From NCBI RefSeq assembly GCF_910592395.1, contig NC_088325.1, positions 1,488,001-1,552,000 on the forward strand: a stretch of DNA of 64,000 nt. The letters are read 5' to 3'. A model generated the notes under the pieces. The model was not told the DNA's origin, ran no database searches, and saw nothing but the letters and a program-made list of their open reading frames with translations. This document shows, one piece after another, positions 35,301 through 47,300 of the stretch. How positions within the stretch are numbered: position 1 is the stretch's first letter; each line of letters opens with the position of its first letter. The position numbers and the translations under genes were made by a program. The DNA comes from Lineus longissimus (taxonomy: Eukaryota > Nemertea > Pilidiophora > Heteronemertea > Lineidae).

Positions 35301-38300
35301 ATCAAAATTGATATAAAAAAATACTTAATCCCTGTGAAAACTTCACACAGAATAATGCAACCTACTACAATGGCAGTTAACCCTGGACATAAAAGTGATG
35401 GAAATGCCATCCAAGTTAACATACAAGTAAAGCCCGTTACACACGAGGGACTTCTCACCAACTTAGTTGGAATTTTAATTCATAACAGGTATCCAGACCA
35501 GGTAACTGATACTTTGCCCGATTGGTTGGAGTTGCTGGCTGCACTACCGACTTGTTCTATTTCTCGACGACATCTTTTGTTTATATAAGGATTTTTTTGT
35601 TTATATAAGGAGTGTGGGGGAGAAATTTCCCCGTGTGATTCAGTCAACAACATAAGCTGCGCTTACACCACGAAATATTGGTGGACCAATTGCACTTACA
35701 CCACCACATTGCCGCGACAAATTGGTTCGGCAATCCATTGCCGATACAAATTGCCGAGCGAATTTGTCCCACCAAGCTTGATGGTCCAAATTCGCCCGGC
35801 TTGTTAAAAGCTCGGCTTTGTCGTGGTGTACGCGCAAATGGATCGGCAATTAGCTAGTTAGATGGTTCGGCTCCAGGCGGCGCTTTCGAAATGGCGCTTT
35901 CTGCGCATGCAATTTATTGTTTGCGCGCCATCTGTAGCCGGATTTTACAACTAGCTGCAGCGCTGGTGTAAGCGCTTGGTGGATTTTCGATGGTGCGGCA
36001 TTGGTTCCCGAACCAAGATTGGTGGTCCATTTTCAGGTGGTGTAAGTGCGGCTATAGTTGGGCCATATTTTGACTCTTTTGGCCTAAATAGTGCAGGACC
36101 TAAATATTGGTCCACCAATATTTCGTGGTTTTCGTGGTGTAAGCGCAGCCAGCGGCTGCGCTTACACCACGAAATATTGGTGGACCAATTGCACTTACAC
36201 CACCACATTGCCGCGACAAATTGGTTCGGCAATCCATTGCCGATACAAATTGCCGAGCGAATTTGTCCCACCAAGCTTGATGGTCCAAATTCGCCCGGCT
36301 TGTTAAAAGCTCGGCTTTGTCGTGGTGTAAGCGCAAATGGATCGGCAATTAGCTAGTTAGATGGTTCGGCTCCAGGCGGCGCTTTCGAAATGGCGCTTTC
36401 TGCCAAGGCTTTCCGCGTTCTGCTTATTGTTTGCGCGCCATCTGTAGCCGGATTTTATAACTAGCTGCAGCGCTGGTGTAAGCGCTTGGTGGATTTTTGA
36501 TGGTGCGGCATTGGTTCCCGAACCAAGATTGGTGGTCCATTTTCAGGTGGTGTAAGTGCGGCTGAACGACTCTCAACTTCCAGTCACCTGTGCACCTCGT
36601 GTGTAACAGGCTTAAAAGCATACATATGTATCAATGCCGCTTTACCCTCAGCTGACTAATCATGGACCCAAGACTGTCCTTACTCAAAAGTGTCTGACAC
36701 ACAAACATTCAGCTCATTGCCCTGGGAATGTCTTTTTAAATATTCTGTTCGCACTAGGTTTCCTGATTCAAGATCCTCAATCTTCTCTCTCCATTTTGCT
36801 CTTGGTGTAGCTTTGGTGGCCATTTTACATCCGCTGCATAGTCTCAGGATATGTAAGATTCTTATGTCCAATGAAAAGGTGGGAGTAAGAGTGAGAGACA
36901 ATACTTAGTATTGTCTCTCACTCTTACAATGAAAAGGTGGGAGTAAGAGTGAGAGACAATACTTAGTATTGTCTCTCACTCTTACAATGAAAAGGTGGGA
37001 GTAAGAGTGAGAGACAATACTTAGTATTGTCTCTCACTCTTGGGCTACAGCAATGTTCAAAATGTTTTCAGAATGATTTTGCACATTCCTGATGAAATTT
37101 TAAACTGCCGTGTACCTTTTACATGATGCATTACGAGATTTACTTTTGCATCGTGACAGTTTTGTTAGTTCCTTTTGGCTTCGTTTTCTATTGATGCGTC
37201 ACTAGCCATTGCCTTCCTGAAACAACAAAAATAATTTACTTAATTCCATTTAGTGTGTTTTTCTGGGGCTTATTTGCTTCCATGTCAACTGAATACAACC
37301 TTTACAGTTGCCAGTTGAGAGTGACCTCTTACTTTCGGAAGCCTGTCACTAGTATATTTTGCCCTTTTGTTGGTAACAGGTGGCAAAGTTTGAAAACGTT
37401 GTGATTTTGGGGATGCATATAAATGTTCCTAGCTGCTTTCTGGGGACAGTTGAAGGGTCAGGGGGGTCAAATTTGCCTCTTCGGGTGACTAATAAGCATG
37501 ATCGTTTTGACATTCAGTGAGATGGAAGAGACCCCCCAATGGCGACTTTGTGTAACTTTTGTCTAGACTACCTAGAAACTGCCTTGAGAGTCCCTTTAAG
37601 TACAATGGCCCTTGTCCATTTCCCTTCTTTATGAGATTATGAAAATATATTTCTGTCTGTATGGTCATTATTTTTCAAACAATTGGCCTATGGTGCTTGG
37701 ATTAGGATACAGTTAGGACTAGGAGGCAGTTTCACTTTCAGAAAGAGTCACTTTGTCATTTGGATCACTTTCTATCTTCTGCAAACAAATTAGTCATGGT
37801 TAGTTTTTTCTGATTAATTGGAAAGGTCCTCAGTTTTCTGATTTGTCTGTGCCCAGTTTTCATTTTACAAGGTCCTCCTTTTGTTCTTGGTGATATTCAA
37901 AGCTGTGGTTTTTTATAACATTAAGCCAATTTGGGAGAGATTTCCATTGTCACTAGCGTTAAGCTTTGTTTTGAGATTGAGATTGTGGAGCGAAAATGGT
38001 GACCAAAGTCCAGGCGAGTACTTATGTATCATAGAATGCTTTGATAAAAGTACGATTTAAACGGCAGTTCAACTTTACAAGCTCAAGAAAGTGGTAACAG
38101 GAGCTGTGCATAACTGCTATGTAGCTTAGGACATGCGCTCATGAAGTAAGATTGTTGGGATATATTTACCTGATGCCCACCATCCCCTGTGTCAGCATTT
38201 TCTGACGTGGCTGGATTGACACATTCTGTAGTGAGGGTACCATTGTGGTCAGTGTTTTCCTCCTCTGACCTTACCAAGCGTCCATCATTCCTATTGTTCT

Positions 38301-41300
38301 CAGCCTGTAAGTGGAAAGAGGGTGGAGCTTAAAATCAAAATTTGTTGATTAGTTGCTTTTTAAAAATCATTTCTTGGTTAACGAAAGGCCCCAAGTGTTA
38401 TTGTCTTGCTTCCTGTTTTTCATCAAAATCCATCAATGACATGAATGATGGTGTTTTAAAATAGATTATCGGAAAGGCTCTCAAGTTACGATAAGCTGTT
38501 ATTTAGCACAAGGTAAAGCCAATCTGAGGAAGTGTCCATTGTTACAATTGGGTAAGCCTTGGTTGATACAAGCTTGAGAAAGTGGAAACAAGAGCAGCAC
38601 ATAACAGAACTAAGTAATCATGCGGTGAGAGTTTTATTGGATATAGGGCCTACTTACCTGATTTTGAACATCGTCTGTATCGGCATTGTCTGACTCTGAC
38701 TCGACTGGATTGCCTGTGGTATGCCTACTTGGTGTAATGTCAGGATCATTGACTTGCACACCGTTGAAGACCGGATGAAGAGCCCCATACAGGTCCAATG
38801 AGTGTTTGGCACCTTCTTCAACTTGTTCAGACATCTTGATGATCTGCAAAACATAAACAGATACAGTGCAGTTGACCTTGGGCTCAAGTTGTGTCGCAGA
38901 TGGGCCTTCCACCACCAGCGACAGTTTTCAGAAAGATAGGACCCTAATCCACACCTCCATCAACAATTCGGTGGTTTAGCTTTAAATATTTACTGACCTA
39001 CATAAGGATTATGCTTCACTAACTACTGTGGCTTGACACTGTACCATCACAAACCTGGAGCTCCGCACGATACCTATACAAATAGCATGACAGCGTCCCA
39101 ACAAACTTATGTGCCAACACCCTACTCTCTATAGAGCCTGTACACTAAAGCATAACACTACACTGGCTTCCAGACACCTTAAGTGTGCACATTATGGCTC
39201 AATAAACTCCCCTGTCACAGAAAGTTGCACCACCAATGGATGGTAGACAATTTGACACTAATATATTTTAAATCAAGATCATTAACTTCAATCTTACAGG
39301 ATTTTTACAGAAAGTTTTTAAGGCTCCTCCGTAGTGTTCACTTCCATGGGTGCAGCCATGACATAATGCGCGTGCGCGATGTAGGACAGGAACCCGCTTT
39401 GGCTGCATAATCAAATCAATGTTAATATGTTTTTGAGTGTCCTCTTCACGATTATAGCGTATTATCTGACCTCTTTTTTTTCTTTTCATTTCCTATTTAG
39501 TTCAGTCTGTTTTTCCATGTAAAGAATTGTTTCTTCATCTTCATCCTTATAATGATCGGGTTCCTTTTGGGACGTAATTGATCATATGGTGCTGTGTGCA
39601 TGCGGAGCGATAAAAAACGTTTAGTCGGTGCGGTTTAAAACTATGTACAATCATCTGAATTCTCTAAAGTCTCGGGAGGGCGGATAGCTGGGACTTGAAG
39701 GCCTCAAAGTTATCCAGCGTCCTCATGTCTTCTGGGAGACGGTTCCACATAGGGATGGTTCGGTGGAAGAAGGATTGGCGCTCTTGGCAGGTGTCACATC
39801 GCTCTTGGAAAAATTTGTTTGTCCCTCTTTTTCTTGTGTCGCCTGTATTCAGGTATGATGGGGAGATGTCTACTAGGTTGTTGGTAATTCTAAAGAGGGT
39901 TATCAAGGATGCTTGTTTTCTTCTTTGTTCTAGGGAGTTCCAGTTTAGGTCCTTTAGGATGGTAGTTACTGTGCCGGGTGTTCTTTGGCGATATGTATTA
40001 GTTACAAAACGGGCTGCACTACGCTGGATCTTTTCGACTGCCGCAATGTCTTTTTGGAGGTTTGGGTCCCATACTGGGGCTGCGTAGTGTTGGCCTCAGG
40101 AGTGTTGTGTACATTGATGTTTTGACCTGGGTGTTGCATTGCCAGAAGTTCCTTCTTAGAAAGCCCAGTGTCCGGTGACCCTTGGCTACCACTGTGTTAA
40201 CATGTGTAGTCCAGGTGAGGTCGTTGCTGATCGTGACCCCCAGATACTTGCTGTGTTCTTCTTCGTCAAGGATGTGGCCGTGTAGTTTGTAGGGGAAGTT
40301 AATTACCTTCTGGCGCTTGTTGGTACGGATGCGGATGACAGAGCACTTAGTTGGATTAAAGGCCATCTGCCATTTCTGCTCCCATAGTTCCAATTCGGTC
40401 AGGTCTTTTTGTAATGTCTCTGCATCAGCCAAGGTCTTTATCAGCTTGAACATCAAGCAGTCATCTGCGAAAAGTCTTGCTTCTTAGGATGTGGTGTTGT
40501 CTGGTAGGTCGTTGATGAAGGCGAGGAAGAGTAGAGGCCCGAGAACCGTTCCCTGGGGGACTCCGGAGGTAACTGCTCCTTGGCTTGATTGCTGGCCGTC
40601 GACTACTACACACTGAGATCTGTTGTTGAGGAAGGACTTGATCCAGAGGAGAGTATTACCTCTGATACCGTAGAAGTCAAGCTTGTTGCGAAGCCGACGG
40701 TGCGGGACTTTATCAAAGGCCTTGGCGAAATCCAGAAGGATGATATCCACTTGGGCTGATTTCGTCATCCTCTTCGCGATCTCGTGGATTGTTATGATCA
40801 ATTGCGATTCGCAGGATCTACGCTTCCTGAAACCGTGCTGGCTGTCGTGTAGGATGTTATTGCACTCCATGTGACCCATTATTGTACTATGTATGATGTG
40901 TTCAAGAATCTTGCATGTCACTGATGTTAAGGACACTGGTCGGTAGTTTTGGGGTAGATGTTTCTCTCCCTTCTTGAAGATAGGCACAACCCTTGCATCC
41001 CGCCAGTCTGTGGGGACCTCACCGGAGTCAATCGATATTTGAAACAGGGCTGTTAGGATGGGGGCCAACTCGTCTGCTGCAGCTTTGAGGATAAAAGCTG
41101 CAGCTTGTGCGGTTGTGCGGATAAAAAAAAAAGCAATTGCTGGGCAGAGACATGTATTCATCCACAGGCGGAAGTGTGGCACTGACACAGTCCGTACTGA
41201 ACTGTGAAGCTGTGGTAAATACATGACTGTGATGGGTGAAAGTGGATTTATTCTTCAATCTTTGGTGGATTCTTAATCTACAGAGCCAGGCCATAACAGG

Positions 41301-44300
41301 GATCTACTTTTCGATACTTAATTTAGGGAAATATTATCTCACTGGCCAGTTTAGAACTTGTATTCTTATAGGCCCATATCAGTCCACGAGTGATGATTTG
41401 ATGGCAATGCTGTACACAAATCAATTTTTCTCAGGCAATCGGTATTGGAATGTTTTGAATTTTTAATATTATTTCGATAAAAGCCTCTTCAAAACACATA
41501 TAAAATTTGGTGGGAATTAAAGCACCCTTGGTGTACTCTTTTCACCAACCTATATTCATTAAAATGTACACAGAATGTACACGCTGGCTAATAGAGGTCT
41601 CTGGCCTACTTTCAACCAGTCGGTCACAGAGAAATACAGCTCATGTGACAGTATGGGCTATAGGTTGGTACACCAAAGTGTATGTCAGTGTCCTAGACTC
41701 ATGTTAAAACAATGTATAAAAATCTGAAACTTTAATTTGAATCTTGACATTTTCAGCACTAGACCTGCTCAACCAATGGATAATGGAGAAAACCAGCTTA
41801 GATGAAGGTGTTGGCTATGATGTCGTGGGTAATTCACCAACGTCCTTGCCCCCAGATTACAATGAATAAAAGTCTTAAACTTTAATTTGTATATGATATT
41901 TCCAGCACAAGACCTGCTCAACCAATGGGTTACAGAAAAAGTCAACTTGGATGACGGTGACGGCTATGATGACATGGACGATGGTTGGTGCAATAAACCT
42001 AGCAAGGCCGAAATCAAGCGTGAATGGGACAATATGGTCGTTTTAGGGGATTATCAGGATGAGAATCCCGACGTGCCAAGCGCGTACAAGCACAGGACGC
42101 CATCTGTTGGTAAGTTTTTAAAATAAATGAGGTCCAGGCGTGAATTAAGAGGGTGGTGCACTTAACCCCTGTTTACTCTAATTTGACCGTACATTTTGAG
42201 AAGTGACATAAAAGCACCTTGGCCAACACACACAAAGGCAGTGGTGATGACCATGAATGAATGAATGAATGAATATAAGAATTTCTATAGCGCCTGAATT
42301 AAAAGAAAAACTTAAATTCTCAGGCGCTTTACAAAGCAAAACACTCCCTGAAAAGGTGTTGTTTCAGGAGAGTTTTGAAAATGTCTATGGAACCAGCAAG
42401 CCTGATGTTGGAAGGTAGCTGGTTCCATAGAACCGGTGATGACTTGTAAAAAGAACGGTCACCAAAGGTTTTGCACTTAGTGCGAAGGACCACCAAAGTT
42501 GGAGCAATAACAGAGCGGAGATGGTAGGTGGAATGGTGCCTCAGTCTGACCATATCACACAGGTACGCAAGTGCGACTCCATGTATTGCCTTATATGTAA
42601 ATAAAAGCACTTTGAAAACAATCCTGTATTTAACAGGAAGCAAATGGAGTCGCATGAGAACCGGTGTGATACGATCAAACCGCGGCACCAGACACACAAC
42701 GCGAGCTGCATCATCTGGCAGCAGGCGGCCACAAGCTTCATCCAGCTCAGCCTAGCCTGGGCTATCAATTTGGTAGGGTGTTGGCAGCCTGCCTCCATCT
42801 CCGAGCGGTGATCCGTGGTTAGGCGTGTAGGACATTCGTTGGTGGCCTGGGAATCTCCTGTCACGCGTCGGTTGGTAAAGGGCATACGATCCATCTGGTT
42901 CATTTTTACGAGCATCCGTAATATTTGGTGCTAAGATGTCTCCTGACGTTATTTGGTTTGAAATTGAAATCTTCACCATCTTTTTCAGACCCCTACTACG
43001 ATCTTGAAAACGAAAACGAAAATGAAATTGTCGGTAACATCTTGAACAACCTGATGGAAAAAGACGTCGTACATGAGGGTTTCAAGGGCGATCTTGGCCT
43101 TGAGAAGCGGCCCGAGGTCGACCCGCGGACGAAGATGAAGCTGCGTCATCAGCAGGTGAAGGAGAATCGCGAGAGGAGAGAGCGGGAGTTGGAAAAAAAG
43201 AACCGAGAACAACGCACCAGGAAAGAAACGCAATTTCAGGCAAAACAAATTGTCATGAAGGTAAAGTGGAACCACCATTTTTTGGACACCCTGGCCTTGG
43301 GACAGACAAGTACTGTCCTTAATAGCAGACTGACGTCAGTGGTGTGTAATTGATACAGAAATACCTCTCTATGAAGGGCACCCTTTTCACTTACAAGTGC
43401 TGTCTTTAATATAAAGAGGTGTCCTGATTAGAGAGGTCAAAGTGAATGGAAGCAACCAATTTGAGACCAAACCTAGTGTCCTTAATGGAGAGGTTTTCCA
43501 TGATAGAGAAGTGTCGGCTGAGGGAGGGTCCACTGTATAACCAAAATGAAATAGCTTAGAATTAGGCCACCTATTTGGGACCAGAACTAGTGTGAGAGGG
43601 TGTTCTTAATAGAGAGGTAACCGCTTAGGGAGGTTATACCCTAATTTGAAATCATGCTTTTCCATTGGATGGTATGGTCGCGAAAATCAAATTGCAAACA
43701 AAAAGAAAAGAATTCAAGCTTCTTTTAAAAAAGTAAACATGCAGAATCTGCCAAAATCCTTGAGACTCAACCAGTAAGGTCGTGTTATCCATGATGTGAA
43801 GACCAAGAGGAGCGGTGGTGTGCAATCTAATGATCCAGTTAGACACTCTTCGTAATCGTAGTTGGAGGTCTCTTGTTGCGTCGAGACCTGGAGGGCCGTG
43901 TTTGAATTCGATCACTGTGATTGTGACGTCGTTTAGCAAATGTTTGAGACGCGACAAGTAAGGTCTGATCTACCAGGACGTGTTGTCCAGGATGTGAATG
44001 TTCACAGTTGCGTTTCTTCAATCAGTCTGCCAAAATGCGTTTTGACATGCTGGTAATTTTATGTAAAATTTTTGTTTCTAGGAAGAGAAGGAGAGGGCGA
44101 TGAAAGAAAAGAGAGAGGACCTGCTCTTGCAGCAAGAGATGGCCAGAGTCAGAAAGGAGATGTTTGAACAGCGGAGAATGGAGGAGGAGAAGAAAGCAAG
44201 GTCAATATGATGAAGTTGATTTTAAGGGGAGGGGTGCTGATATGTAGGTTATGCCTGAAACCAAGAACAGTAGAACCTCTCTTAGCGGTGGAACCTCTCT

Positions 44301-47300
44301 ATTAAGTAGACTAGTTTTGGTCCCAAATAGGGTGTTTCCATTTATTTTAACCTCTCCAATCAGGACACCTCTATTAAGGACAGCACTGTCAGTCCCGAGG
44401 GTGTCCTTAATAGAGAGGTTCGACAGTTTAGACACTTCTTTAATCCGTACTTGCTGAAACTGAGAATGCCGGTATGCATTTACAAAAACTAGCAATTCAT
44501 CATCTTAGACGATTCTGTTTGAGTTGAAATGATTTCATTTATCAGTATCGATAGTTTTTTAATTGGTTTTATTCTGCGCTCTGTAGGGACAGGAAAGAAA
44601 AGGAAGCACTCGCCCAGAGTGCCCTGGAGGAACTAGAGCGCCAACGGTGGGAAGAAGAGCAACAAGAAATGGAATCGCGGCACAAAGTTGAGATGGAGTA
44701 CAGGCGCCGCCAAGCCGAAATAGAAAACCTCCAGAAAGAATTCTCGTCAAAGAATTTCAAACTTTTACAAAAGTATTTTTCGGCGTGGTATGACGTGGTT
44801 CTAGAGCGTCGACTGCAAATGGGCAAGGCACGGGCGATGGCCGACTGGCGCTGTTTGCTGCGGGCGTGGAACGGCTGGAAGATGTACGCCCGTGGGCGCC
44901 GGCTGGATCGCGAGGCGAGGGAGCATGAGGAAGACATGAAGTTATATCACAGGTACGACTGTCTGTTTCCTCAGGTGTCTGCTTGGTGCTAGTTTGCTGT
45001 AACGATCCTGTAGGCTTTTCCAGAAATGGCTGAAACTGATCTTTTGGGCCTCGGTGGGAAACTACTGGGCTGATTTCTTTAAAGTTTAATCCAGGTGCCG
45101 CCCAGCACGTGGTTCTCAACTTGGGAAAATTTTCTTTGGAAATTAGTAGCATTACCCAATCTAAGGGACGAGGTCTTCATTGAATTGAGTGCAGTGTTGC
45201 CAGCTCGTTTTTTGGTGTTTTTCTACCAAAGAACTACAGAACTTGTGAAAATTAAGCAGTACGGTATACTGTGGGCCTCATAGCCTAGTGGTTAACACTG
45301 CTGGCTGCCACGCAATAGGGCCCGGGTTCGATCCCGGGGAGAACCCAGGATTGTATTTCTGGATGAACCGGCGTGGCTTTCAAGGAACTAAAATTCCTGG
45401 CTCTTCACAACACGTACATTAACGTATGAAATACTCGAGGGTCTGTCGGATGAGACTACAAGCCGTGGTCCCTTGTACCCGAGTGTCTATGCCAGGGCAA
45501 GTAAAAGATCCCACATAGGTGGACAGTAGCCTATAGTGGACTCCATACCTCCGGCAAAAATCCAATAGGGTTACGACGCCGGTAATGATGATAATGATGA
45601 TAAAAATATTACGCAGTGTAGGGACTCGGTAAATACCGGGTGTGGATTGAAGCTGCTCACTCCTGGCACCTACCTGCCGTAAGGATGTTTAAAACATTTT
45701 CATTTACCGGTACACAGATGTGCCAACCCCTTCTTTGGGAGTGACCCCCAGGCATAAAAGTTCATGACTTTTCTCGCTTATTTATCCAGAAAACGACAAA
45801 TGGCCGATGCTCATCACCGCCTTACCCTCTTGCGACGATGTTTCATGGCGTGGCAACTCTTCCTCACGCTCAACGAGGCCGAGCAGGAACTCCACAAAGG
45901 CCAGAACGCCACCAAAAACAAGATGGCGGCGTTTCTTGAGAAGGCTGCGACGGGGAAACTCTGGAGTGACCGTCCTTCTCCTAAATCGGAGAGTCCTAAG
46001 AGTAATGCACGGGTCGACCGTGTAGATTCTGCCAGGAAAAAAGTGGTGAGGATTGTTTGCTTATTACAGTGGAACCTCCCTTAGTGGACACCTCTCTATT
46101 AAGGACACTAGTTTTGGTCCCAAAGTGGTTGTTTCCATTCAATTTGACCTCTCTAATCAGGACACCTCTCTATTAAGGACAGCACTTGTCAGTCCCGAGG
46201 GTGTCCTTAATAGAGAGGTTCTACTAACTGTTAACCAGAATCATTTAAACCATCATTGAATGCACTCAGATGAGTCAAACACCCTTTAAAATGCATTTTT
46301 AGTCCATAAAACTGTAAAAAAATATGACTTCTTAAAAGTATCAGACAACAAAATTGGCATGCGCAAAACTTCATAAAACGCTAGTAGGTCTGACACATTC
46401 AAATCAGGAGCCAGGGAAAAAACTGGTGATGTTGTCCAATCTGTCATTGCTACTGTTCATTGCCGGCACCCTAAGGTCTAACTGTGTTTTTGTTTTTTTA
46501 TTTACAATTGAAAATTCAAACTTTCAGGATGAAATTTTTGCTGCGAATGAAACGCGCCCCAGACACCGACTAGGAAACGAATCTACACGCAGTGAAGTGA
46601 CTACCTCGAGGAGTGAAACATCGACCATCACAAATAACTCGTCCCGTCATCATGGCGTGAAAGTACCTACAGAGCCCTGGCAAGTGACGAGAAAACACTT
46701 GAAACTAACCAATGAGCAGATAGCTGCGTTAGGTCAAGGTCAGGAGCAAGAGGTCGTAGGTCAAGGTAACCCACAACGGGAGAGGCGACTTCGTCAGGAG
46801 ATACGCGCGTGGGAAAAGCCCGCCCCGCCGACGAGTAATTTCGAACATCGCCACAAGGAGCAGCAGAGTATGTTGAAGGTGCAGCAGAAGCAGATTCAGG
46901 AACAGCAGAAGTTGATCGAAGATCTGCAGTATATGCAGCAGCAGCAGTTACTGCAACAGCAGCTCGTCAAGCAGCAGGTAGGTTTTTCTGGTCGATCTCT
47001 GTTGTCATCAGCAACGTCACCCTGCAAGGTCCCTGTCAACTCATTTGCTGCGGTTGACGTGCCAAGCAGGCCCATCTAAAATACAAATTTACCAGTGAGT
47101 GTTTACACCCTCTCTGAACACGCCAAACGCACTCGGGGATAATTTGCACAAAAATTTATCTCATCAAAGTTTTCAAAATTTACAGTATTATTAACACGTC
47201 CTGGAGTTGAAGTGCTGGTCCTGAGTAAGAATCTCCCTCCAAATATTTCGATAATTTCATCACGTTCTTTCAACAGGACATCTCGCAGCAGCTCAACAAT

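Noticed and set aside
36680-36823. Minus-strand 47-codon frame starting MATKATPRAKWREKIED in good start context
   Set aside because: Protein-like composition, but no family, no clear splice sites and surrounded by transposon ends and palindromes; kept only as a note.
40683-40874. Plus-strand open frame
   Set aside because: Antisense shadow of the LINE reverse transcriptase.
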